NCBI GenBank assembly: GCA_041596215.1
Contig: JBFHIZ010000003.1
Location: 1 to 64,000 of the forward strand
DNA length: 64,000 nucleotides
Reading direction: 5' to 3'
Origin: JBFHIZ01 sp041596215
Lineage (GTDB): Bacteria; Bacillota; Clostridia; Lachnospirales; Lachnospiraceae
Both the position numbers and the translations under genes were made by a program. Each line of letters opens with the position of its first letter. Positions within the stretch are counted from its first letter, which is position 1. Of the stretch, positions 42,744-52,054 are shown one piece after another. The notes under the pieces are model-generated. The model saw only the letters and a list, made by a program, of their open reading frames with translations. It ran no database searches and had not been told where the DNA came from.

Positions 42744-44195
42744 TTAGGATAGGATGGTGTCGTCTTCATATTCTACTTCATTTAATTCTTTGGATTTTAA
42801 TAAAGTGAAGGTGAATTCGGTACCAACTCCTTCTGTACTCATAACATGAATGTTCTCACCGTGGGAATGGATGATTTCTTTCGTAATGGAAAGACCGAGT
42901 CCAGTCCCTTTTTTATCTTTTCCCCGAGAGGAATCTGTTTTATAGAATCGGTCCCAAATATGTGTTAAGCTTTCTTTCGGGATACCAATACCACTATCTT
43001 TTACTGAAACCCATAAACGATTTTTCTTATCGGTAGTTTCTATTTTAATGACGGAATCACTATGAGAAAATTTAATTGCATTATCTAGTAGATTGTATAA
43101 TACTTGTTGAATTTTTACGGCATCCGCATTTACATAGAAGGTTTCTCCAGTTAAAAACAATTCAATGGCAATATGTTTTGCTTTGCAAGTACCTTCAAAG
43201 GAAGTGGCTGTTTCACGTATTATTTGATTGATTTCAAAATCTTTTCGATCAAGAACCATACCATTAGTATTAAGATTATTTAAGGTAAGTAAACTATTGG
43301 TTAGTTTTGTTAATCGATTGGTTTCATTTAATACAATATTCATATATTTTTCATTTTGCTCGGGAGGTATGGTTCCATCAAGCATGGCTTCTAGATATCC
43401 ACGAATAGAAGTCAAAGGAGAACGAAAGTCATGTGAAATATTTGCAACCAAACGTTTTTTATTATCTTCACTTTTAGCTACTTCACTGGCCATAAAATTT
43501 AAAGATTTTGCTAAGTAACCAATTTCGTCTTGGTTATCGATTTGTAATTCATAACGAAAATTACCATCGGCATAGGCTTCCGTTGCGGAAGTGATTTTGC
43601 GAATAGGGATATATACAATTTCTGTAAAAAATAGCAAAACGATTAAAGATAGAACAAATAAAAGAGCAAAGGTAATATAACTAATATTTAAATATTGGTC
43701 TCTTACTTTCATTAAACTAGAAAGTGACGTATGAATTACTACATAGCCTTGTACTTTGTAGTTAGAAGTGATGGGGGCAAAAACACTGAGCATTTCTTGT
43801 GTGAAGGTATCAAAAAAATAACCTTCGGTATAGTAGGAATTAATCGTAATAGTAGGGTCAAAATCTTTAATAATAATTTCGCGGTCTACGTCAATTGGAT
43901 TGGATGAATTAAGAACCAAGCGACCAGAAGGATTAATAATCCATATAGAGGAAGACATAAAAATATCAAGTGCTTCAATTTGCGCTTGCATGGCATCGAG
44001 AGAAATACGATTGTCATATAAACCTGTTGCATACGTATTTGCAATTAACGTGGCTTCTTTATATAAAGACTCTGCTTTTTGTCGTTTTACCTGTTCCAAG
44101 GTAAGATTTGAAATTAAGGTGGAAACAAGCAAAAACCCAAAAAATGCAAAAAGTGTGTAAGCGATTATGAATTTTAAATATAGTGTTCTTTTCAT
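42744..44195 (-). CDS. membrane sensor histidine kinase
   Basis: A 483-aa kinase. Helix one is at about 7-27, followed by an extracytoplasmic sensor of about 140 residues, helix two at about 171-190 and HAMP. The DHp box is VANISHDFRSPLTSIRGYLEAML with His near residue 255; the ATPase domain has N box LYNLLDNAIKFSHS, DSGIGIP and GTGLGLSITKEI. It is 17 bp downstream of its regulator gene on the minus strand. The sensor domain type is not recognised. Confidence 0.92.
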   Translation of the reverse strand: MKRTLYLKFIIAYTLFAFFGFLLVSTLISNLTLEQVKRQKAESLYKEATLIANTYATGLYDNRISLDAMQAQIEALDIFMSSSIWIINPSGRLVLNSSNPIDVDREIIIKDFDPTITINSYYTEGYFFDTFTQEMLSVFAPITSNYKVQGYVVIHTSLSSLMKVRDQYLNISYITFALLFVLSLIVLLFFTEIVYIPIRKITSATEAYADGNFRYELQIDNQDEIGYLAKSLNFMASEVAKSEDNKKRLVANISHDFRSPLTSIRGYLEAMLDGTIPPEQNEKYMNIVLNETNRLTKLTNSLLTLNNLNTNGMVLDRKDFEINQIIRETATSFEGTCKAKHIAIELFLTGETFYVNADAVKIQQVLYNLLDNAIKFSHSDSVIKIETTDKKNRLWVSVKDSGIGIPKESLTHIWDRFYKTDSSRGKDKKGTGLGLSITKEIIHSHGENIHVMSTEGVGTEFTFTLLKSKELNEVEYEDDTILS

Positions 44196-44212
44196 AAGAC
44201 TCCTTTGATAAC

Positions 44213-44917
44213 TTAATTTGTTTTAAAACGATATCCAACCCCCCAAATGGTGGAAATAGACCATTCTTCATGGTCGCTAATTTTTTCACGTAATCGTTTG
44301 ATATGTACATCGACCGTTCTTGAATCACCTACGTATTCATATCCCCAGATTTGCTCTAAAAGCTGTTCCCGTGTAAATACATGATTAGGAGTAGATGCTA
44401 AGAAAAAAAGAAGCTCTAGTTCTTTTGGTGGCATAACAATTGATTGACCACAGTAAGTAACGCTATAATTGGTAAGATTGATAATTAAATCCGTATAGGA
44501 AACAATTTTCTCATCATTAACAATGGAAGGTTCTTTTGCTGGATTTGGTTTGTATCGTCGAAGAACAGCCTTGACTCTGGCAACAAGTTCTTTGGAATCA
44601 AAAGGTTTTTCAATATAATCATCGGCACCAAGTTCTAAACCGAGAACTTTATCAAAGATTTCACCTTTTGCAGATAAAAGTATGATGGGAACAGAATTTG
44701 TTGTGCGGATTTCACGACATACTTGATACCCGTCGATGCCTGGAAGCATTATGTCTAATAGAATAATATTTGGTTTAAAACCTTCCGTAGCAATAAGCGC
44801 GGTTTCTCCATCGTTTACAATTTTTGTTTCAAAACATTCCTTTGTCAGATATAAGGAGATAAGTTCTGCAATATTATTATCATCATCTACAATTAATACT
44901 TTTTGTTTGTTTACCAT
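44213..44917 (-). CDS. OmpR/PhoB-family response regulator
   Basis: A 234-aa regulator. The receiver carries DDD (11-13), phospho-acceptor Asp55 in ILLDIMLPGIDG and Lys in YIEKPFDS; the winged-helix effector ends with RTVDVHIKRLREKI and ISTIWGVGYRF. GGAGG precedes the ATG. Gene order regulator-kinase is the reverse of the first two-component pair at 2.7 kb. The targets are unknown. Confidence 0.94.
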   Translation of the reverse strand: MVNKQKVLIVDDDNNIAELISLYLTKECFETKIVNDGETALIATEGFKPNIILLDIMLPGIDGYQVCREIRTTNSVPIILLSAKGEIFDKVLGLELGADDYIEKPFDSKELVARVKAVLRRYKPNPAKEPSIVNDEKIVSYTDLIINLTNYSVTYCGQSIVMPPKELELLFFLASTPNHVFTREQLLEQIWGYEYVGDSRTVDVHIKRLREKISDHEEWSISTIWGVGYRFKTN

Positions 44918-44936
44918 TTGACCTCCTAAGTTGTTT

Positions 44937-47321
44937 CTATTTAAAGTTTACTATTGTGACACCTGCGTCACCTTCACCGTACTCGGCAAGACGATAAGAT
45001 TTTACGTATTTTGTACGATGGAGAAGTTCGTTAGTGGCCTGCCTTAAGGCGCCAGTTCCCTTTCCGTGAACAATACGTACGGTAGGAAGGTGAGAAAGAT
45101 AAGCATCATCAAGATATTTTTCGAGAATAGAAAGCGCTTCATCTACTCGTTTTCCCAAAAGGTTGATTTCTGAGGAAATATTACTAGCTTTAGATAAAGA
45201 GGAATTTCCACTTTGATAAGATGCCTTTTTAGGGTTGGAGACAGGAAGGGGTTCCTGAAGTAATTGTAAATCCGTTTGTGAAACTGTGGAATTTAAGATT
45301 CCGCATTGTACGGTTACCATGCCTTTTGCATTTGGCTTTCCAATTACTGTTCCTTCAATTCCCATGGAGCGTATTTTTACGCGATCACCTGGAGAAACAG
45401 AAAAGGACTTTGAATGAATTTCTTTTGGCTTTGCAGATAAATTTGATAAAGTAGAATCTGCTTTTTTGATTTCTTTTCGAAGAGACTCACGTCGTTTTTC
45501 CAATTCTTTAATTGTTTCTGTAGCAGTTGTATTTTGTAAAGCCAAAATTGCTTCATCATAGGCGGCTTTTGCGTCAGACAAAAGATCTCTTGCTTCGTTT
45601 TTGGCAGCGGTTAAAACACGTTCCTTGTTTTGTTCTATGCGTTCCTTTTTATTTTGTAACTGTGACTCTAATGTTTTGATTCGCTCTTTATAGGCTGTGA
45701 TTTCTTGTTGTTCTTTTTCGATGGTAATACGTGAAGTTTCAAGATCAGTAATTACATCTTCAAAACTTTTACTGTCTTCACTAATAAGTTCTTTTGCATC
45801 TTGAATAATCGTTTCTGGTAAACCGAGTTTTCCAGAGATAGCGAAAGCATTACTTTTCCCTGGAATGCCAACGAGTAAACGATAGGTTGGACGAAGAGTA
45901 GCTACATCAAATTCACAGCATGCATTTTCTACCTTATCCGTACTAAGTGCAAAAAGTTTTAATTCACTATAATGAGTAGTTGCCATCGTGCAAATTTTTT
46001 GTTTGTGCAAATGCGTTAAGATAGAAATGGCAAGTGCAGCACCTTCTGTCGGATCGGTTCCGGCACCTAGTTCATCAAAAAGACAAAGAGAGTTTTCATC
46101 GGCATTTTGCAATATTTGAACAATATTTGTCATATGAGAAGAAAACGTGCTAAGATTTTGCTCAATGCTTTGTTCATCTCCGATATCGGCAAAAACATTT
46201 GAAAAACAGGAAAGAGAAGAATTATCACCAGCAGGAATATGGAGTCCTGCTTGTCCCATTAGGGTTAATAAGCCAACCGTTTTTAAAGAAACAGTTTTTC
46301 CACCAGTATTAGGACCGGTGATAATCAATAAATCAAAATCTTTTCCAAGCTGTATATCAATAGGCACAACATTTTTTTTGGAAATAAGAGGATGTCGACC
46401 TTTTCTTAACACAATTTGATGTGTGTGATTAAAAATTGGTAAGGTTGCATTTTGTTCCATGGCTAAGGAAGCCTTTGCAAAAATAAAATCTAGAATAGTA
46501 AGCATTTTTGCATTTGTTTCTAAAAAAGAAAGCTCCATGGCCGCTTTCGCACTTAGATCCTCGAGGATTCGTTCGATTTCCTCTTTTTCGGCCAAAAGAA
46601 GTTCTTTTAATTCGTTATTAAGGGCAACAACCCCTGCAGGTTCAATAAAAAAAGTGGAACCGGAAGAAGATTGGTCATGAATCATTCCAGGGACCTGTGT
46701 TTTATATTCTGCTTTAATCGGTATGCAATAACGGTTGTTACGCATGGTAATAACCGCATCTTGTAGGTAACTGGAATAAGACCCGGTTAATAATTTAGAA
46801 AGTAAAGTGTGAATTCGATCGTTAGAAGAGGCTATTTTTTTTCGGATAGTATGTAAGGCTGAAGAAGCGAAATCACTCATTTCTTCTTCTGAAATAATAC
46901 ATCTTCGAATTTCTTCAAGTAAGGAAGAAAGTGGAGAAATTGCTTCAAAATATTCGGAAAGTGAGGTAGTTAAAGGATTTCGTTCTTTTTCTCGCTCGAC
47001 CTTGCAGTATCGATTAACACGTTTTGCACATGCAAGCATATCGGCAATACGAAGTAACTCGGTTTGTGAAAGGGTAGAACCTACAGCAAGCATCCGAAAG
47101 CAATAAGATAAATCGGAATTTCCAGAAAAAGAAAGAGAGCCCTTTTCAAAAAGAAGGGTAAGGGCATCTGCTGTTTCTAATTGCGCTTTGTTAATCACTT
47201 TTAAGTCGATACTAGGTTTTAACTCTCGACATTTTGCTTTTCCGGGTGAAGAGGTCGCTTTTTCTTCTAAAAGTGTAATTATTTTATTGTATTCCAAAAT
47301 TCGTAAAACTTTTTCTGTCAT
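44937..47321 (-). CDS. mutS2: MutS2 recombination-suppressing / ribosome-rescue ATPase
   Basis: A 794-aa MutS2. The clamp/core region precedes the ATPase with Walker A ITGPNTGGKTVSLKTVG (about 331-347), LFDELGAGTDPTEGAALAISIL and ATTHYSELKLFA. A coiled-coil stretch (about 510-640) is followed by the KOW-like linker (SPGDRVKIRSMGIEGTVIGK, about 636-655) and the C-terminal Smr nuclease domain with LLGKRVDEALS, RIVHGKGTGALRQA (about 746-759) and GEGDAGVTIVNFK. It lacks the mismatch-recognition domain of MutS1. Known roles are inhibition of homologous recombination and splitting of collided ribosomes. Confidence 0.95.
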   Translation of the reverse strand: MTEKVLRILEYNKIITLLEEKATSSPGKAKCRELKPSIDLKVINKAQLETADALTLLFEKGSLSFSGNSDLSYCFRMLAVGSTLSQTELLRIADMLACAKRVNRYCKVEREKERNPLTTSLSEYFEAISPLSSLLEEIRRCIISEEEMSDFASSALHTIRKKIASSNDRIHTLLSKLLTGSYSSYLQDAVITMRNNRYCIPIKAEYKTQVPGMIHDQSSSGSTFFIEPAGVVALNNELKELLLAEKEEIERILEDLSAKAAMELSFLETNAKMLTILDFIFAKASLAMEQNATLPIFNHTHQIVLRKGRHPLISKKNVVPIDIQLGKDFDLLIITGPNTGGKTVSLKTVGLLTLMGQAGLHIPAGDNSSLSCFSNVFADIGDEQSIEQNLSTFSSHMTNIVQILQNADENSLCLFDELGAGTDPTEGAALAISILTHLHKQKICTMATTHYSELKLFALSTDKVENACCEFDVATLRPTYRLLVGIPGKSNAFAISGKLGLPETIIQDAKELISEDSKSFEDVITDLETSRITIEKEQQEITAYKERIKTLESQLQNKKERIEQNKERVLTAAKNEARDLLSDAKAAYDEAILALQNTTATETIKELEKRRESLRKEIKKADSTLSNLSAKPKEIHSKSFSVSPGDRVKIRSMGIEGTVIGKPNAKGMVTVQCGILNSTVSQTDLQLLQEPLPVSNPKKASYQSGNSSLSKASNISSEINLLGKRVDEALSILEKYLDDAYLSHLPTVRIVHGKGTGALRQATNELLHRTKYVKSYRLAEYGEGDAGVTIVNFK

Positions 47322-47411
47322 GATTGTTTTTCCTTATGTCTTTTATTCATTTATGATAGCATATTATATTAAAAAATACTATGATAAAGCGTATGAAAGA
47401 GCAAGCGTTTC

Positions 47412-47440
47412 TTTACAATTTAAAGGGTTTCCTATATACT
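47412..47440 (+). promoter_or_regulatory. promoter of the HtrA-like gene
   Basis: TTTACA and TATACT are separated by 17 bp; the predicted start is only about 20 bp before the coding start, with AGAAGGAG in between. Confidence 0.8.
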
Positions 47441-47466
47441 TTAGAAAGTAAGAAGGAGAAATATGT

Positions 47467-48756
47467 ATGGAAGATAATAGGCATGATAAAGAAGAAAATT
47501 CAATTATAAAAGAGATTCGAAAAAGAAAGAAGTCGGCAAAGAATCGAATTGTTCGAAAAACATTGGTCTCGATTATATTAGCAATTGTATTTGGAACGAT
47601 TGCATGCTTTACTTTTTTAGTTTTGCAACCTATTTTTACTAATTGGCTTTATCCAAAAGATATTGAACAAGAAATAATAATTTTACCAGCGGAAGTAAAT
47701 GAAGTATCACCAGAAGATATGTTACAAGAAGAAACAGGAACAATTATCGAGAATTTACCACAGGTTCAGTCGGTGGATATGACAGAAGAAGATTTGGTGG
47801 AAATGTATGATTCTATTCGGAACGTTGCAACGGAAACTATGAAATCGGTAGTAACGGTATCAGGGGTAACTTCAGATATGGATTGGTTTGATAATTCTTT
47901 TGAAAGTGAGGGCATTGCTTCGGGGCTAATAGTTGCCGAAAGTTCAAAAGAAATGCTGATTTTAGTGGAATCGGAAGTGATTTTAGACGTGGAACAAATT
48001 TTTGTTACTTTTAGTAACGGAACAGAAATAGAAGCCATTTTAAAAGAAAAAAATGAAAATGTTGGGTTTGCAGTGGTTGCCGTTTTATTAGAAGAAATAG
48101 ATGAAGCGACAAAAGATATTATAAAAGTTGCGACATGGGGGTCTTCAAATTCTTTGGATTTAGAGGGAACGCCAATTATTGCCTTAGGAAGTCCAGATGG
48201 ACATACGGGATCGATCTGCTATGGTATGATTACTTCTGCAGGTGTTCTATTAGAGCGAACGGATAGCAATTATCATTTAATTAAAACGGACATTTATGGA
48301 AGTAAATATGCAACTGGAATAATTATAAACTATAAAGGCCAAGTTGTTGGTATGATTCATCAGGAAGAAGCCACATCAGAAATGCAAAACAGTTTGGTGG
48401 CAATTGGTATTTCGGATTTAAGAACAATTACAGAAACAATGTCAAATGGAAAGAAAACCCCAATGTTAGGTATTTTGGGGATTGATGTGACAGAAGAAGC
48501 ACATAGAGATTTAGGAGTGCCTTTTGGAGCGTTTGTTACAGAAGTTATTTTAGATTCGCCTGCAATGAATGCAGGTATTCAAAGTGGAGATGTGATTGTA
48601 GATGTGGACGCGCAACCGATTACTTTTTATTCGGATTTTACCAAGGCACTTTATACACATGAACCAGAAGAAGATGTTGTGTTATCAGTTATGAGACAAA
48701 GTGGCTCAGAATATAATGATATAAATATTATTGTGCATTTAGGAATGATGGATTAG
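47467..48756 (+). CDS. HtrA/DegP-like pseudoprotease with PDZ domain
   Basis: A 429-aa membrane-anchored protein. A basic cytoplasmic head precedes a helix (about 32-53), then a trypsin-fold domain (about 110-325) and a PDZ domain (about 333-425, LGILGIDVTEEAHRDLGVPF). The fold is recognisable from SEGIASGLIV, ALGSPDG, CYGMITSAG and YKGQVVGM, but all three catalytic sites are changed by eye alignment. The TNxHV site reads VESEV (His to Glu170), the DLAVL site GFAVV (Asp to Gly200) and the GNSGG site YATGI (Ser to Thr283). It should bind peptides rather than cut them. yhaM follows 27 bp downstream. Confidence 0.8.
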   Translation: MEDNRHDKEENSIIKEIRKRKKSAKNRIVRKTLVSIILAIVFGTIACFTFLVLQPIFTNWLYPKDIEQEIIILPAEVNEVSPEDMLQEETGTIIENLPQVQSVDMTEEDLVEMYDSIRNVATETMKSVVTVSGVTSDMDWFDNSFESEGIASGLIVAESSKEMLILVESEVILDVEQIFVTFSNGTEIEAILKEKNENVGFAVVAVLLEEIDEATKDIIKVATWGSSNSLDLEGTPIIALGSPDGHTGSICYGMITSAGVLLERTDSNYHLIKTDIYGSKYATGIIINYKGQVVGMIHQEEATSEMQNSLVAIGISDLRTITETMSNGKKTPMLGILGIDVTEEAHRDLGVPFGAFVTEVILDSPAMNAGIQSGDVIVDVDAQPITFYSDFTKALYTHEPEEDVVLSVMRQSGSEYNDINIIVHLGMMD

Positions 48757-48783
48757 ATAGGCTTGGAAGGAGATTAACGAAAG

Positions 48784-49728
48784 ATGAAATATATTAATAC
48801 ATACCACGAGGGAGATCGCGTATCGGATATTTATTTATGTAAATACGTGCAACCGGCAGTTACAAAGAATGGCAAACCTTTTGTAAATGTTATTTTACAA
48901 GATAAAACAGGTACCATTGATGCAAAAATATGGGATCCTAATAACGCAGGAATTGCAGATTTTGATGTGTTTGATTACATTGAAGTATTTGGAGATATAA
49001 ATAGTTTTCAGGGTACATTACAAGTAAGTGTAAAGAGAGTGCGCGTTTGTGGAGAAGATGAATATCATGCGGAGGATTATTTACCAGTTAGCAAAAGAGA
49101 TCGCAAAGAAATGCTTGTAGAATTTCATGCTTTAATTAAAACGATTCAAAACAAATACTATAAAACTCTTGTAGAAGATATTTTTATTAAGGACGAATCT
49201 TTTGCAAAGGCATTTAGTACATCTTCTGCGGCAAAAACAGTACATCATGGATTTGTTGGAGGATTATTAGAACATACATTAAATGTAACAAAGTTATGTG
49301 CGTATTATTGTGAATCCTATAAGCATCTAAACCGTGATTTATTGCTTTCTTCAGCTATGTTGCATGATATTGGAAAAGTGAAAGAACTTTCTCTTTTTCC
49401 ACAAAATGATTATACGGATGAAGGACAGTTTTTAGGGCATATTGTTATGGGAAGTGAGATGATTTCAGAGTATGCAAAAAAAATACCTGGATTTCCAGAA
49501 TTAGAACTGATGGAATTAAAGCATTGTATAATTGCACATCATGGAGAATTAGAATATGGTTCGCCTAAAAAGCCTGCACTTATGGAAGCGGTAGCACTAA
49601 ATTTTGCTGATAATACGGATGCAAAAATGCAAATATTTACAGAACTGTTAGATCAAACAGAGGAAACTGGTTGGTTAGGTTACAATCGTTTATTTGAATC
49701 AAATCTTCGCGTGACGAAGGTTGATTAA
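48784..49728 (+). CDS. yhaM: 3'-5' exoribonuclease YhaM-like (OB + HD domains)
   Basis: A 314-aa protein of the YhaM/CBF1 family. The N-terminal OB fold (about 12-95, FVNVILQDKTGTIDAKIWD) is followed by an HD domain (about 160-290): HHGFVGGLLEHTLNVTKL, AMLHDIGKVKEL and CIIAHHGELEYGSPKKP, giving the metal-binding His and Asp set. YhaM degrades single-stranded RNA/DNA from the 3' end. The ATG lies behind AAGGAG. It precedes rlmD by 8 bp. Confidence 0.92.
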   Translation: MKYINTYHEGDRVSDIYLCKYVQPAVTKNGKPFVNVILQDKTGTIDAKIWDPNNAGIADFDVFDYIEVFGDINSFQGTLQVSVKRVRVCGEDEYHAEDYLPVSKRDRKEMLVEFHALIKTIQNKYYKTLVEDIFIKDESFAKAFSTSSAAKTVHHGFVGGLLEHTLNVTKLCAYYCESYKHLNRDLLLSSAMLHDIGKVKELSLFPQNDYTDEGQFLGHIVMGSEMISEYAKKIPGFPELELMELKHCIIAHHGELEYGSPKKPALMEAVALNFADNTDAKMQIFTELLDQTEETGWLGYNRLFESNLRVTKVD

Positions 49729-49736
49729 GGAGAAAA

Positions 49737-51152
49737 ATGCAGAATAAGAAGATAGAAAAAGAATATTGTAAAAATGAAGAAGTCGCCTTGACTATAGAAG
49801 ATATTAGTGCAGATGGTTCGGGGATTGGAAAAATAGATGGATATGCTATTTTTGTAAAAGACACGGTTCCCGGCGATGAAATTATGGCGAAAATAATAAA
49901 AGCGAAGAAGAATTACGCTTTTGCAAGACTTGTAAAAGTATTTGTACAATCACCATTACGGATGAATCCACCATGTGACAGTGCAAGCGTTTGTGGAGGA
50001 TGTCAGATTCAAAATATAAAATATGAAGCACAGTTAGATTATAAAGAAAATAAGGTGCGAAACAATCTCATACGTGTTGGAAAATTTTCAGAGGAACATG
50101 TGAAAGAGATTATGGAGCCAATTGTTGGAATGGAGGATCCTTATCGCTATCGAAATAAGGCACAATTTCCATTTGGAACGGATAGTAATGGAAAAATAGT
50201 AACCGGATTTTATGCTGGGAGAACGCATGCAATTGTTCCGAACGAAAATTGTTTGTTGGGAGTAGAAGAAAACGAAGAAATTTTGAATGTATTTTTAACA
50301 TATATGAAAAAAAATGGAATCAAAGCGTATGATGAAACTACGAGAAGTGGATTTATTCGTCACGTGTTAATTCGAAAAGGCTTTGCAACTGGTCAAATCA
50401 TGGTTTGCCCAGTGATTAATGGAGACACTTTGCCAGCAAAAAATCAACTTCTTGCAAATCTTCAAAAAATAGAAGGTATGACAAGTATCTCTGTAAGTAT
50501 CAATAAAGAAAATACGAATGTCATTATGGGGAAAAAAATTGAAACATTATTTGGACCAGGTTATATTGAAGACTTCATTGGTGATGTTAAATTTCAAATA
50601 TCTCCCAGTTCTTTTTATCAAGTGAATCCTGTGCAAACAAAAGCGTTATATGATTGCGCCTTGCGTTTTGCAGATTTAAATGGAACAGAAACAGTATGGG
50701 ATCTTTATTGTGGAATTGGTACAATTTCTCTCTTTTTGACTAAAAATGCAAAACAAGTTTATGGAATTGAAAGTGTAGAAGAAGCAATTACTGATGCTAG
50801 AAATAACGCAAAGATCAATGGAATAACAAATGCAGAGTTTTTTGTGGGCAAGGTAGAAGAAGTGCTTCCAAGAATGTGGGAAGATAATAAAAAAGTAAGT
50901 GAAAAGGATCAGAAAAAAGGCGATGTTGTTGTTTTGGATCCTCCACGAAAAGGCTGCGATGAGAAATGTTTAAAAACTATTCTTGAAATGAAACCGGATA
51001 AAATAGTTTATGTTAGTTGCGATTCGGCGACGCTTGCGAGAGACCTTGCGATATTATGTGAAAAAGACTATGAGTTAAAAAAAGCACAATGCTATGATAT
51101 GTTTCCACATACCATACATGTTGAGTGTTGTTCGTTGCTAGTAAAAAAATAA
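49737..51152 (+). CDS. rlmD: 23S rRNA (uracil-5-)-methyltransferase (RumA/RlmD type)
   Basis: A 471-aa SAM-dependent uridine C5-methyltransferase. An N-terminal TRAM domain (about 14-70) precedes an Fe-S motif with Cys80, Cys86 and Cys89. The SAM pocket is WDLYCGIGTISLFL, the catalytic Cys lies in VYVSCDSATLARDLA, and VVLDPPRKGCD is the NPPR-type motif. Because Clostridia often carry paralogs, the target may be U1939 or U747. The C-terminus HVECCSLLVKK recurs in diverged form at 54.67 kb, so this gene end is a probable integration site. Confidence 0.92.
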   Translation: MQNKKIEKEYCKNEEVALTIEDISADGSGIGKIDGYAIFVKDTVPGDEIMAKIIKAKKNYAFARLVKVFVQSPLRMNPPCDSASVCGGCQIQNIKYEAQLDYKENKVRNNLIRVGKFSEEHVKEIMEPIVGMEDPYRYRNKAQFPFGTDSNGKIVTGFYAGRTHAIVPNENCLLGVEENEEILNVFLTYMKKNGIKAYDETTRSGFIRHVLIRKGFATGQIMVCPVINGDTLPAKNQLLANLQKIEGMTSISVSINKENTNVIMGKKIETLFGPGYIEDFIGDVKFQISPSSFYQVNPVQTKALYDCALRFADLNGTETVWDLYCGIGTISLFLTKNAKQVYGIESVEEAITDARNNAKINGITNAEFFVGKVEEVLPRMWEDNKKVSEKDQKKGDVVVLDPPRKGCDEKCLKTILEMKPDKIVYVSCDSATLARDLAILCEKDYELKKAQCYDMFPHTIHVECCSLLVKK

Positions 51153-51199
51153 ATAGTTCTTAATCTATTGATTTTTATTCTTTTGGTTATAAATTTTAG

Positions 51200-51237
51200 G
51201 GTGAGTGAAAGTATAAAATACCTTCAACTCACCAGAT
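51200..51237 (+). terminator. hairpin after rlmD, possible terminator
   Basis: GGTGAGT ... ACTCACC with further pairing GAAAGTA / TACCTTC gives a long imperfect stem; the following T stretch is short. The 200-bp gap otherwise holds no gene. Confidence 0.45.
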
Positions 51238-51352
51238 TTTCCGCTTTATAATATTTTAAACCACCACATTTTTTTCTTATCTTTGTGTCTATTATATTAT
51301 AAATCCTCCAACATGACCTTAAAATAACTGTCCAGTTTAGTGTAACCTATCC

Positions 51353-51721
51353 ATGTTGACTATCCAAGGTATTTTTTATGAAGTTTCAGATGAGGACAAA
51401 CCTGTAGAATATTTTCTGGACAGCTTAGAACCCAAAATGAGGGCAAAGCTAGTTGGAATACTACAAATACTTCAGGAAAAAGGCAATGAGCTTAGAGAAC
51501 CTTATACAAAACACTTAAATGATGGAATTTTTGAAGTGCGTGCCAAAGTTGGTAGTAATATTACAAGAACTTTATTTTTCTTTGTGGTTGGTAAGAAGAT
51601 TGTTTTGACCAATGGTTTCGTAAAAAAAAGTCAAAAGACACCACTAAGGGAAATTGAGATAGCTAAAGAAAGACGTGCTGATTACTTAGAAAGGGTTGAT
51701 GAGAATGAAAACACTAAATAA
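51353..51721 (+). CDS. HigB/RelE-like toxin (Gp49 family)
   Basis: A 122-aa basic protein of the phage-derived Gp49/HigB-like group. Recognisable elements are the early VEYFLDSLEPKMRAKLVGILQ helices, the LREPYTKHLNDGIFEVRAKVG core and RTLFFFVVGKKIVLTNGFVKKSQKTP. Such toxins cleave mRNA on the ribosome. No good ribosome-binding site is visible, which fits weak translation. The toxin precedes and overlaps its antitoxin by 17 bp, the usual higBA order. It begins the accessory region. Confidence 0.88.
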   Translation: MLTIQGIFYEVSDEDKPVEYFLDSLEPKMRAKLVGILQILQEKGNELREPYTKHLNDGIFEVRAKVGSNITRTLFFFVVGKKIVLTNGFVKKSQKTPLREIEIAKERRADYLERVDENENTK

Positions 51722-52007
51722 ATACATTCAAGAACAAATGAATGATGTAGAGTTCAAGGCCGCACATAATGAATTGAAGCCAGAAATGGAAATTGTTAGG
51801 GCGGTGATCGATGCAAGAAGTAGCATGCACTTGACACAGAAGGATTTGGCAAAGGTTACTGGTATAGCTCAAGCTGATATTAGTAAGATTGAAAATGGGA
51901 CAAGAAATCCTAGTCTGAAGATGTTAAAACGATTGGCGGATGGTATGGGCATGGAACTTGAGTTGAAGTTTGTTCCAAAGATAGAGAAAGAAGTAGCTAC
52001 CTACTAA
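51705..52007 (+). CDS. HigA-like XRE antitoxin
   Basis: A 100-aa antitoxin-repressor. The HTH_3 motif LTQKDLAKVTGIAQADISKI with ENGTRNPSLKMLKRLADGMG spans about 40-83. In-frame starts also exist at TTG 51696 and ATG 51699; ATG 51705, nine bases after GAAAGGG, is preferred. It should neutralise the upstream toxin and repress the pair's promoter. Confidence 0.88.
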   Translation: MKTLNKYIQEQMNDVEFKAAHNELKPEMEIVRAVIDARSSMHLTQKDLAKVTGIAQADISKIENGTRNPSLKMLKRLADGMGMELELKFVPKIEKEVATY

Positions 52008-52054
52008 ATTTATGAGAATTTGGTACAGATCTCCTTGGGAAATAGGGTGATAAA

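Noticed and set aside
51324..51351. AACTGTCCAGTTTAGTGTAA, which resembles transposon-end sequence near the island's left side
   Set aside because: No matching inverted copy or transposase was found in the window, so an insertion-sequence end cannot be supported.
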